DNA of 6,211 bases from Gemmatimonadales bacterium (lineage in GTDB: Bacteria > Gemmatimonadota > Gemmatimonadetes > Gemmatimonadales > GWC2-71-9): assembly GCA_013812695.1 (NCBI GenBank), contig JACCSZ010000024.1, positions 1-6,211 of the forward strand, written 5' to 3'. Shown here piece by piece: positions 1 through 5,263 of the stretch. Numbering within the stretch: position 1 is the first letter of the stretch; each line of letters begins with the position of its first letter. Under the pieces are notes generated by a model. The model saw only the letters and a list, made by a program, of their open reading frames with translations. It searched no databases and was not told the origin of the DNA. Position numbers and translations under genes: made by a program.

Positions 1-72
1 CCCGTCACCCTGAGCGGAGCGAAAGGGGCATGAGCTGAATCATGCCCCCTTCGTTCCGCTCAGGGTGACGGG
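1..72. repeat. 72-base near-perfect inverted repeat, terminator-like or dispersed palindromic element
   Basis: Bases 1-33 pair with 40-72 around a six-base loop (34-39). Only 19/54 (G-T) and 24/49 (A-C) are not Watson-Crick pairs. The element lies 29 bases beyond the stop codon of the oxidase gene, so its transcript would form a very stable hairpin at the mRNA 3' end; there is no T run, so it is not a textbook intrinsic terminator. The outer arm contains the core CCCTGAGCGGAGCGAA. From memory, sequences of this type (CCTGAGCGAAGCGAAGG) occur as dispersed repeats in several bacterial phyla, which would make this a REP- or MITE-like unit. The repeat starts at base 1 and may extend beyond the window. 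The pairing is certain; the role is inferred. Confidence 0.85.
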
Positions 73-101
73 TGGGAGAAGTTGCCCCCGGCCGCATTGC
101 C

Positions 102-2567
102 CTACTGCACCTGCACGATCCTCCCCGCCGACGGCACCCCGTTCCGGTTGAGCACGAACAGCAGATAGTGCCCCGGCGGGGCCAGGCTCCCATTGTCCGG
201 TGCCTTTACATCCACTCCCGTAGCCGTCCGCGTGAACGTCAGTGTGTTGGCCCGCTGGCCCATGTCGAAGGCGTGGGTGACGGAGCCGAGCCTGATCCAG
301 CGCACGTCGGTGACTTGCGCGGCATTCGGCGTCGTGACCGGGAAGGTCTGTCCGTAACCCACAGTAGCCGGCGTGGAGGAGATGGTCGGTCGCGGTCCCT
401 TGAACAGGTAGGGCGGCGAAAAGATCTCGTGGTTCCGTTGGGGTGGTACCGGGACCACTCCGCCGCCGGGCTGGACGGCCATCGCGTCACCGCTCGCGCC
501 GTGGAGCACGGTGCCATCGGGCAGCAGCAGCGACACCGAGTGGTAGACCCGCATGATGCTGTTGGCGGCGAGCGTGGTCCACTGATTGGTCGCCGGGTTC
601 CACACCTCGGCGGCCTTCGTGGCGAGCGCCGGGTTGATGTTGACGAAGCCGCCTCCGCTGGTCCCGCCCGTGATCAGCACCTGGCCATCGGGAAGGATCG
701 TGGAGTTGAGGTGCCGCCGGGGAAATGCCATCAAGTTGGCATCCTCCCACTGGGCACCCGATTGGGTGAGGTCGATCTTCTCGGCGATGTTCGTGGGGGC
801 GGACGCGTCTTGGTCCGGCGACTGTCCCCACCCGGTGTGCCCGCCTCCCCCGGTGTAGAGGATCTTGCCCGCTTCGTACATCACCGCGGTGCCGTAGTCC
901 CGATTGAACGGCCAGTTGTGATTCGGACCGTCGGTCCAGCTCCCACGACCACCGCCCGTCCCAATGCCATTCACATCGAACCAGCGCGAGCGGATCCGCT
1001 CGCCGGCGTAGAAAATCCGATTGTCGTTCGGGACCACAAAGTTGCGCGGATAGTACGGGATCTCCACCGCGCTCGCGCCCGGCAGCTCGACCCACTGCCC
1101 GCCTTCCCAGATCTCCGGAATCTTGACCACGGCTCCCGTGCCGTTGCGTCCCGCCATGGTCAGCATTCGGCCGTCGGGCAGGGTCGTGACGGTCGGATAC
1201 CAGCGCCCGTGCGCCATGTCAGGACCTTTGGTCCACACGCCGTCAGCACTGAAGAAGTTCGTGACAGCCAGCCCGGCGTCATCCTGCCTGTGACCCCCGG
1301 ATACCATCAGGCTGCCGTCCGGCATGAGCGTGTGCCCGGCGCAGAACAGCATCGTGTCGACCTGAGACAGCTTGGGCGCGGCGGATGGGAGGCCGACAGC
1401 TGGATCCCACAGTCGCGGCTTCCCGATCGTGTCGGTGGCGTCAGTCTTCCCCCACACCAGGATCTTGCCGGTCGGCAGCAGGGTCATGTGCAGCGGCACG
1501 ATGTCCCAATTGACCACCGGGCCCCACGAGCCTGTCGTGGCCTGCGTCGGCAGCGGCGAAAGCCCGACCGGAGAAGACGTGACCGTGGTCGTTCCGGCCG
1601 TGAACAGGAGCGTGGGCGATCCGGTACCGGTGATTCCGAGGTCGGCAAACCGGGCGATGCCCGCCGCGTCGGTTGTTGCCGTGGGCGCCCCCCCCAGCGT
1701 CCCGCCACCTGAACCAATGCTGGCGGTGACCACGACGCCCGGGATGGGTGTGCCGGCACCATCCTTGGCCTCGACCACTGGCTGGACCTGGGGCTCGAAC
1801 ACTTCGCCGCTCAATGCCGACGTTGGGGGATTGATGGTGATGGCGAGGGTGGAAGCGCCAGCCGAGATCGTGATGGCGGTCGACGAGACCGAGAGCGTCC
1901 CCGGAGCCGTGAATTGCAGCGTGGACGAGCCGGCAGGCCCTGTGATCGCGAGATCGGTGAAGGTCGCGGCGCCGTCGGCGGCTGTGGATTGCGTCGCGGT
2001 TCCAGCGAGCGTGCCGGTGCCGCTCGCGATCGTCGCGGTGACGGCCACCCCGCTCTCCGCCCGGTCGCTCCCGTCGGCGTTCTGGAGCTGCACCACCGGT
2101 TGCACCGCGAGCGCGGCGCCGCTCTGTGCGACGTTCGATGGTTGAGTCTGGATAGCCAACCTGGGGCCGTTGGCGTCGGCGGCCGTGGACACGAACGTAA
2201 CCGGCGATCCCTGCAGGCCGGTCACCGACGCCGTCGTCGTCTGTTCGCCCGAGGCCGAGCCGAGGACCCGCGTGACCGACGCCCGGCCGTCGGGGCCAGT
2301 CGTGACCGCGGTGGCCGACACGCTCCCCGCGCCTTGCGCGTTCCACTGCACGCCGACGCCATCCACCGCGTCGCCGGCGGCGTCGGTCACCTGGACCACC
2401 AGCGGGTCGGCCAGAGTTTGACCTACGATGCCGGTTTGCTCGTCTCCCGCCACCGGCGCGATCGCCGTGGGGGTGGGAGGATCGACCTTGTCACCCCCGC
2501 ACCGGAGCGTGCCGATGGCCAGCAGGCCGAGGAGCGCCCACTGCCGAAGCTGCCTCACTGATGGCAT
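102..2567 (-). CDS. Secreted galactose oxidase/glyoxal oxidase-like copper radical oxidase with three N-terminal Ig-like domains
   Basis: Probable extracellular or surface enzyme of the galactose oxidase-like (AA5-type) family, which oxidises primary alcohols or aldehydes with O2 and releases H2O2; the substrate here is unknown. Numbering from the ATG at 2567 (821 aa): signal peptide ending near Cys23, three Ig-like domains (about 33-130, 136-237, 238-338), a seven-bladed kelch-type propeller (about 345-710, blades marked by LPDGxxLxxGG-like repeats) and a C-terminal E-set/DUF1929-like domain from about 712 (NHEIFSPPYLF). The cofactor residues can be matched by motif: Cys409 (MLFCAGHT) and Tyr457 (GRWYPT) for the Cys-Tyr crosslink, Tyr675-His676 (RVYHS) and His765 (VTHAF) for copper. 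GRWYPT resembles glyoxal oxidases more than galactose oxidase, and the Trp that follows the GG in galactose oxidase (GGSW) is absent (MAGRN). Arg before Cys23 makes a poor lipobox, so it may be secreted rather than lipidated. An in-frame TTG at 2576 has a weak GGTGAG ten bases upstream; I prefer the ATG. Confidence 0.93.
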   Translation of the reverse strand: MPSVRQLRQWALLGLLAIGTLRCGGDKVDPPTPTAIAPVAGDEQTGIVGQTLADPLVVQVTDAAGDAVDGVGVQWNAQGAGSVSATAVTTGPDGRASVTRVLGSASGEQTTTASVTGLQGSPVTFVSTAADANGPRLAIQTQPSNVAQSGAALAVQPVVQLQNADGSDRAESGVAVTATIASGTGTLAGTATQSTAADGAATFTDLAITGPAGSSTLQFTAPGTLSVSSTAITISAGASTLAITINPPTSALSGEVFEPQVQPVVEAKDGAGTPIPGVVVTASIGSGGGTLGGAPTATTDAAGIARFADLGITGTGSPTLLFTAGTTTVTSSPVGLSPLPTQATTGSWGPVVNWDIVPLHMTLLPTGKILVWGKTDATDTIGKPRLWDPAVGLPSAAPKLSQVDTMLFCAGHTLMPDGSLMVSGGHRQDDAGLAVTNFFSADGVWTKGPDMAHGRWYPTVTTLPDGRMLTMAGRNGTGAVVKIPEIWEGGQWVELPGASAVEIPYYPRNFVVPNDNRIFYAGERIRSRWFDVNGIGTGGGRGSWTDGPNHNWPFNRDYGTAVMYEAGKILYTGGGGHTGWGQSPDQDASAPTNIAEKIDLTQSGAQWEDANLMAFPRRHLNSTILPDGQVLITGGTSGGGFVNINPALATKAAEVWNPATNQWTTLAANSIMRVYHSVSLLLPDGTVLHGASGDAMAVQPGGGVVPVPPQRNHEIFSPPYLFKGPRPTISSTPATVGYGQTFPVTTPNAAQVTDVRWIRLGSVTHAFDMGQRANTLTFTRTATGVDVKAPDNGSLAPPGHYLLFVLNRNGVPSAGRIVQVQ

Positions 2568-2668
2568 GGCATTCAAAGCTGTCTATCTCACCGATAAGCG
2601 TCAGGTGGCCGGAACGTTACGTCTCGTTGGCCACTGCAGGATTCGGGCCGGGCGAACGCGCAGTTAGG

Positions 2669-2702
2669 GCGACTTAAATACATAAACTATAGCGACTTAA
2701 AT
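2669..2702. repeat. Pair of 11-bp direct repeats in an AT-rich island
   Basis: GCGACTTAAAT occurs exactly twice, at 2669-2679 and 2692-2702. The copies start 23 bp apart, about two helical turns, so a protein could bind both on one face. They sit in the most AT-rich stretch of the intergenic region between the divergent oxidase and tRNA-Gln genes. On the minus strand TATAGT (2686-2691), one base from the -10 consensus, lies between them, but I find no matching -35. An imperfect palindrome (ATGAGTTC...GAGCTCAT, 2701-2720) adjoins the second copy. A binding site for a regulator of the oxidase gene is plausible; the transcript would then have a leader of about 110 bases. Confidence 0.6.
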
Positions 2703-2720
2703 GAGTTCATTGGAGCTCAT
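2701..2720. promoter_or_regulatory. Imperfect 20-bp palindrome next to the direct repeats
   Basis: ATGAGTTC and GAGCTCAT face each other across ATTG, with seven of eight positions complementary. It overlaps the last bases of the second direct repeat and lies upstream of both divergent genes. It could be an operator, but the only evidence is symmetry and position. Confidence 0.3.
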
Positions 2721-2787
2721 GTCGCAACGCTGCCACGCAAGAATAACCCGGTCCGCGTCTGAACGGCAGCCGAGCCGTGCAACGCGG

Positions 2788-2816
2788 TTTACCCCGTGCG
2801 AGTTACGGTGTACGTT
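2788..2816 (+). promoter_or_regulatory. Candidate promoter of the tRNA-Gln gene
   Basis: TTTACC (2788-2793, four of six matches to TTGACA) and TACGTT (2811-2816, three of six matches to TATAAT) are separated by 17 bases. Transcription would start just ahead of the tRNA 5' end at 2829. The match is weak and rests mainly on spacing and position. Confidence 0.25.
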
Positions 2817-2828
2817 CTGTCTACTTGC

Positions 2829-2899
2829 TGGCCCTTCGTCCAACGGCAGGACAGCGGACTTTGGATCCGTCAATGGTGGTTCGAATCCACCAGGGCCAA
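2829..2899 (+). tRNA. trnQ: tRNA-Gln(TTG)
   Basis: A full cloverleaf can be folded. The acceptor stem TGGCCCT pairs with AGGGCCA, the D stem GTCC with GGAC, the anticodon stem GCGGA with TCCGT (one G-U), and the T stem GGTGG with CCACC around TTCGAAT. The anticodon loop is CTTTGGA (2859-2865) with anticodon TTG at 2861-2863, reading CAA (and CAG by wobble) as glutamine. The U1-A72 first pair is typical of tRNA-Gln. The discriminator is A2899 and the next bases are TTC, so CCA is not encoded and must be added enzymatically. It is the only plus-strand gene here and converges on the lipoprotein gene, whose stop codon begins at 2905 and ends at 2903. A TTTTT run at 2917-2921 could help termination, but no clear hairpin precedes it. 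Confidence 0.97.
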
Positions 2900-2902
2900 T
2901 TC

Positions 2903-3961
2903 CTACCTGCAGGACGTTTTTGCATGGCTCCGCGCCTTGGCCGAAATCTCGGTCATGGCGCTCTTTACGTCCGAGCGGCCATAGTACGGCGCGTCGTACA
3001 TCCACATGAAAAACGCGCAGGCGTGAGTCTGGCCGAGCAGCGCGCCGCCATAACTCCTGATCTCGCCCGCGCTCATGGCATACTTGCCGTTCGACCAGCC
3101 GGCGATCCGGCTGCTGCCGTTTCCGCCATCGAGCACGTTGAGCCCCACCGCCAGCCCCAATCCTTTCCGTTTCGCGGCAGCCACCTCGGCTACGATCCAC
3201 GTGGCGGCGTCGCCCTTGCCGCTCTGATACTGAGCCCAGCCCGCATCGAGGTGGGTATACGTGACGGACGAGCTCTCAAGCCAAGTAGGGGTGGTGCGTA
3301 CGAACGTCGTCATGGACGGCCAGATCTGTTTGCTGTACTGCGCCATGGCCTCGATCGTCGCTTGCGGGATCACCTTCCCTCCCCACTTGGCCGTCATGTG
3401 GGGCTCATCGATCAGGTAGTGCCCGATAAGGGTGCCGTCATTGATGAACGGTCCGAGGTTGACCAGCCGATAGCCGTCGATGAGCGCCTTCCACTTGGTG
3501 AAGCTGAAGGTTCCATCGTCGTTCTTGACGAAGCTGTCGCGTCCGTTGCACAGCTTGACGACCAGGCGGGCACTCCTCGCGCGCGCATCCGACAACAGCG
3601 ACACGATGTTCGTGGGGGTCACTCCCCCACCGCGCACCGCCCCGGTATGCACGCTGCTGAACGCGGAGTTCTCCATGTTGAACGTCCCGAACACGATCCC
3701 CGGGAGGCTCGAGCGACCATCCAGCACCGTCGGAGCGACCGAGTCCGTAGGAACGCTCTGCCCGGAATCCACCGGGGCGTCAGCAGGAGCGCTCGGCCCG
3801 CTGCCGACCGGGGCGTCCGCAGGAGCGCTCGGCGCGCTACCGGCTGGGGCCTCCGAAGGCGCGGTCCCGTCGCCGCCACAAGCTATGGCCACCATGACGG
3901 CGCTGAACGCGAGCGACCATCTCCCCGGTACCCTGCACGATGCTTTTGAACGACGGCTCAC
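2903..3961 (-). CDS. Putative lipoprotein with proline-rich repeat linker and TIM-barrel, glycoside-hydrolase-like domain
   Basis: I do not recognise a named family. The 352-aa product has an N-terminal signal sequence with basic residues and a hydrophobic stretch ending MVAIAC, so Cys28 is the likely lipidated residue, followed by GGDG. Residues about 33-78 are a low-complexity linker built from repeats close to GSGPSAPADAPV. The rest reads like a (beta/alpha)8 barrel: strand-like segments at about 89-96 (IVFGTFNM), 131-140, 178-188, 218-228, 233-246, 267-280 and 314-323 (ACAFFMWMYD). HYLIDEPH (181-188) puts Asp185-Glu186-Pro187 at the end of a strand, where many retaining glycoside hydrolases carry the acid/base Glu; Asp239 or Asp323 might also face the pocket. 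The enzyme class is inferred from this pattern alone. The start is GTG, with GGAAGGCAGG (3970-3979) ending eight bases upstream. The 3' end abuts the convergent tRNA-Gln gene. Confidence 0.85.
   Translation of the reverse strand: MSRRSKASCRVPGRWSLAFSAVMVAIACGGDGTAPSEAPAGSAPSAPADAPVGSGPSAPADAPVDSGQSVPTDSVAPTVLDGRSSLPGIVFGTFNMENSAFSSVHTGAVRGGGVTPTNIVSLLSDARARSARLVVKLCNGRDSFVKNDDGTFSFTKWKALIDGYRLVNLGPFINDGTLIGHYLIDEPHMTAKWGGKVIPQATIEAMAQYSKQIWPSMTTFVRTTPTWLESSSVTYTHLDAGWAQYQSGKGDAATWIVAEVAAAKRKGLGLAVGLNVLDGGNGSSRIAGWSNGKYAMSAGEIRSYGGALLGQTHACAFFMWMYDAPYYGRSDVKSAMTEISAKARSHAKTSCR
3738..3870 (-). repeat. Tandem 33/36-bp repeats encoding the Pro/Ala/Ser linker
   Basis: Units beginning ACCGGGGCGT at 3771 and 3807, with a diverged copy at 3843 (GCTGGGGCCT), are 36 bp apart, which is 12 codons. 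A more diverged 33-bp copy begins at 3738. They encode the linker of the TIM-barrel lipoprotein. Because the period is a multiple of three, gain or loss of a copy would lengthen or shorten the spacer without breaking the frame. Confidence 0.75.
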
Positions 3962-4080
3962 AGGTATGGCCTGCCTTCCGATGGCCGATCAGAGCGGGTC
4001 CCTGGGGCGGGCTGCCGCGTCCTGGACAGAATCGACCCCCCACGGGGCGACCAGAATGGCCGTGCCGCGCTGGTGAGATT

Positions 4081-4101
4081 GACCTCGAAAGCTTCGAGGT
4101 C
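4081..4101. promoter_or_regulatory. Palindrome with 9-bp arms in the leader of the lipoprotein gene
   Basis: GACCTCGAA and TTCGAGGTC are perfect inverted copies around AGC. The site is 120 bases upstream of the GTG start of the TIM-barrel lipoprotein gene. There is no T run, so an operator or leader hairpin is likelier than a terminator. No known operator consensus was recognised. Confidence 0.4.
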
Positions 4102-4118
4102 AGCGATGGTATCTGGTT

Positions 4119-4143
4119 AAAACCGTGCCGTTTACGGCCACGG
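4119..4143 (-). terminator. Intrinsic terminator-like hairpin with T run
   Basis: Read on the minus strand, CCGTG-G-CCG pairs with CGG-CACGG across a TAAA loop (eight G/C-rich pairs with one bulged G), followed directly by TTTT (4122-4119). It lies about 270 bases after the stop of the PKD lipoprotein gene and 160 bases before the next start. It could end the PKD transcript, or act as an attenuator if the promoter at 4200-4228 is real. Confidence 0.45.
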
Positions 4144-4199
4144 CCGCGATGGAATGGACGCCCGGACAGCGCCATCTCTTTTCACAGGCTCGCTGGATC

Positions 4200-4228
4200 A
4201 ATATCGCCGGCTGGCTCCCCTCAGTCAA
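4200..4228 (-). promoter_or_regulatory. Candidate sigma70-type promoter for the TIM-barrel lipoprotein gene
   Basis: On the minus strand TTGACT (4228-4223, five of six matches to TTGACA) and GATATT (4205-4200, four of six matches to TATAAT) are separated by 17 bases. Transcription would start near 4193, giving a leader of about 230 bases that includes the terminator-like hairpin and the 4081-4101 palindrome. Chance matches are possible, and the promoter consensus of this organism is unknown. Confidence 0.35.
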
Positions 4229-4277
4229 TTCTGCAACCCGCTGCACTGCCGGCCCCGCCGCCCGCTATCCGGCTGAG

Positions 4278-4296
4278 TCATGCTCGCTGAGCATGA
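4278..4296. repeat. Perfect 8-bp inverted repeat (stem-loop)
   Basis: TCATGCTC and GAGCATGA form a perfect stem with loop GCT. It lies five bases from the larger 4302-4343 palindrome, downstream of the PKD lipoprotein gene. Together they may form a 3' RNA structure that stops transcription or protects the mRNA. Confidence 0.5.
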
Positions 4297-4301
4297 GCAA
4301 G

Positions 4302-4343
4302 ACGAACCTGCCGCCACGGCGATCGCCGCGGCGGCAGGTTCGT
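4302..4343. repeat. 42-bp palindrome, 21-bp arms with one mismatch
   Basis: The outer arms (4302-4315 and 4330-4343, ACGAACCTGCCGCC and its inverse) match perfectly. After one A/C mismatch (4316/4329) the centre GGCGATCGCC is also palindromic, so the symmetry runs to the axis between 4322 and 4323 without a loop. It is 69 bases beyond the stop of the PKD lipoprotein gene. As RNA it would be a strong GC hairpin, but no T run follows on either strand. As DNA it could be a protein-binding site. Confidence 0.7.
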
Positions 4344-4369
4344 GTCAGGCTTGAGGCTGCCAGGCTTGC

Positions 4370-4399
4370 CAGTGTGGTCGTGCGGACCCCGACACACTG
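4370..4399 (-). terminator. Stem-loop just after the PKD lipoprotein stop codon
   Basis: CAGTGT (4370-4375) pairs with ACACTG (4394-4399), and GTCG (4377-4380) with CGAC (4390-4393), with one bulged base and a nine-base loop. It begins 12 bases after the stop codon. No T run follows, so it may be a Rho-linked or mRNA-stabilising structure instead. Confidence 0.3.
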
Positions 4400-4411
4400 A
4401 CCGGATACCCT

Positions 4412-5152
4412 CTACGGAACCGGGAGTGCGGTCACCGTCATGATCAAGTCGTCGAAGTCCTCATCGGCGCCATCCTCGTAGTTGAGTCTCCACTCGGGGT
4501 ACGCTCCCGTGACGCGGAGCGCGGGCGCACTCCCGAGCAGGGGCGCGAGCACCTCGGCGGAGATTTCCGTGCCGGCTGGGAACGGGCCGGCGAACTGAAG
4601 TGCGCTGCCGCTCGAGGCATAACAACCGTCCACGGTCAACGTATCCGCCACCGGCTCGGTGATCCGGAAGACGTTGCCGTGCGCGTCACAGCTACTGCTG
4701 TTCAGCACGACCTTGAACCCGGAGGGCTCCTCCAGCCGGAGCTTGCAGGCCACGAATCCGCCTGGCGCGGCGCCGTCCGCGCATGTGAGCGACGTAATCA
4801 CCTGCTGGGCCGCAGTGGCCGAATGCGAGCGGGAGGCGATGGCCGAGCTGTCGTCGGTGACAGTCAGCTTGACAGTGTAGTCGCCCGCCAAGGCGTAGCT
4901 GTGGACCGGGCTGCGATCGCTCGAGGTCTGGCCGTCGCCGAAGTCCCAGCGCCACGCGATGACCGAGCCGTCGCTGTCGCTGCTGCCGTCGGTGAAGTCG
5001 CACCGCATGTACAGGCACGAGCGGCTGAAGTCAGCGGCCGGTGCGACGTTTGCTTCCGGAGCCGGTCCGGTAGTTCCGCCGTCCTTCGCGTCCTTGCCGC
5101 AGGCCGCGGCGGCGAGTACCAGAGCCATCGACCACCAACGCATCCCGTTCAT
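4412..5152 (-). CDS. PKD-domain lipoprotein with C-terminal four-cysteine DFDDLI domain
   Basis: The 246-aa product has a signal peptide (basic/aromatic start, then LVLAAAAC) with likely lipidation at Cys18, followed by a short Gly/Asp/Lys linker. Residues about 37-105 form one PKD domain (WDFGDG at 69-74, HSYALAGDYTVKLTVTD at 84-100), an Ig-like fold usually found in surface proteins. It carries a Cys46-x4-Cys51 pair, probably a disulfide. Residues about 119-246 form a domain I cannot name, with Cys124, Cys136, Cys155 (NSSSC), Cys177 (VDGC), an LRVTG strand (212-216) and an acidic end YEDGADEDFDDLIMTV. The downstream half of the neighbouring PKD protein (5264-6211) is clearly homologous. AGGAG (5156-5160) lies only three bases before the ATG at 5152; the ATG at 5143 is an alternative start giving 243 aa. 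No catalytic motif is visible; adhesion, scaffold or ligand binding is a guess. Confidence 0.9.
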   Translation of the reverse strand: MNGMRWWSMALVLAAAACGKDAKDGGTTGPAPEANVAPAADFSRSCLYMRCDFTDGSSDSDGSVIAWRWDFGDGQTSSDRSPVHSYALAGDYTVKLTVTDDSSAIASRSHSATAAQQVITSLTCADGAAPGGFVACKLRLEEPSGFKVVLNSSSCDAHGNVFRITEPVADTLTVDGCYASSGSALQFAGPFPAGTEISAEVLAPLLGSAPALRVTGAYPEWRLNYEDGADEDFDDLIMTVTALPVP

Positions 5153-5206
5153 ACGCTCCTGCCTGGGTGAGGGTATACCCGCGATTTCGGCGCGGGCCGG
5201 GGGCCA

Positions 5207-5233
5207 ACCGCCGGGCGAAGACCGCCCGGCGGT
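5207..5233 (-). terminator. GC-rich hairpin between the two PKD genes
   Basis: ACCGCCGGGCG (5207-5217) and CGCCCGGCGGT (5223-5233) are perfect 11-bp arms around a five-base loop. It begins 30 bases after the stop codon of the longer PKD gene and 55 bases before the start of the shorter one. It lacks a proper T run (minus strand continues TTGG). With no convincing promoter in the 111-base gap, partial read-through into the second gene is a plausible reading. A short palindrome GGGTATACCC lies at 5171-5180. Confidence 0.5.
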
Positions 5234-5263
5234 GGGGAAACCCCTGGTAGTGGAGAGGAGTGG

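Larger units (their letters stand above)
3962..4411. other. 450-base intergenic region rich in stem-loops
   Basis: This gap separates the end of the PKD lipoprotein gene from the start of the TIM-barrel lipoprotein gene. No reading frame in it looks like a protein: the open frames crossing it are arginine/proline-rich shadows without recognisable motifs. It holds five inverted repeats (4081-4101, 4119-4143, 4278-4296, 4302-4343, 4370-4399), a candidate minus-strand promoter (4200-4228) and a ribosome binding site (3970-3979). On the minus strand CAAGCCTGGCA and CAAGCCTGACA form a short direct repeat within about 4344-4370. It probably ends the upstream transcript and starts the downstream one; a small RNA cannot be excluded. 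Confidence 0.6.

Noticed and set aside
72..1712. Plus-strand open frame of 546 codons opposite the oxidase gene
   Set aside because: It is Arg/Gly/Pro-rich with no recognisable domain, and the minus-strand frame carries a full oxidase with conserved motifs. Long antisense frames are expected in GC-rich coding DNA.
1372..2145. Plus-strand open frame of 257 codons opposite the Ig-like domains
   Set aside because: Val/Pro/Ala-rich mirror of the Ig-like coding sequence, with no independent signal.
2876..2898. tRNA 3' end as an att site of an integrated element
   Set aside because: I found no second copy of the T-arm/acceptor sequence and no integrase in the window; left only as a question in the findings.
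2697..3200. Minus-strand open frame of 167 codons crossing the tRNA gene
   Set aside because: It runs through the whole tRNA-Gln gene and overlaps the lipoprotein coding region in another frame; the product has no recognisable feature.
2777..3949. Plus-strand open frame of 390 codons over the tRNA and opposite the lipoprotein
   Set aside because: It reads through the tRNA and is Arg/His-rich shadow sequence; the minus-strand frame has signal peptide, linker and barrel pattern.
3940..4290. Plus-strand open frame of 116 codons, and overlapping minus frame 3837-4175, in the stem-loop gap
   Set aside because: No domain or convincing start signal; both run through several inverted repeats and into neighbouring genes.
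4302..4343. GCGATCGC at the palindrome centre as a cyanobacterial HIP1 site
   Set aside because: The octamer matches, but it is a by-product of the larger palindrome, occurs once and nothing else suggests a cyanobacterium.
5171..5180. GGGTATACCC as a -10 element of the short PKD gene
   Set aside because: TATACC matches four of six positions, but there is no -35-like hexamer at 16-18 bases and the surroundings are very GC-rich.
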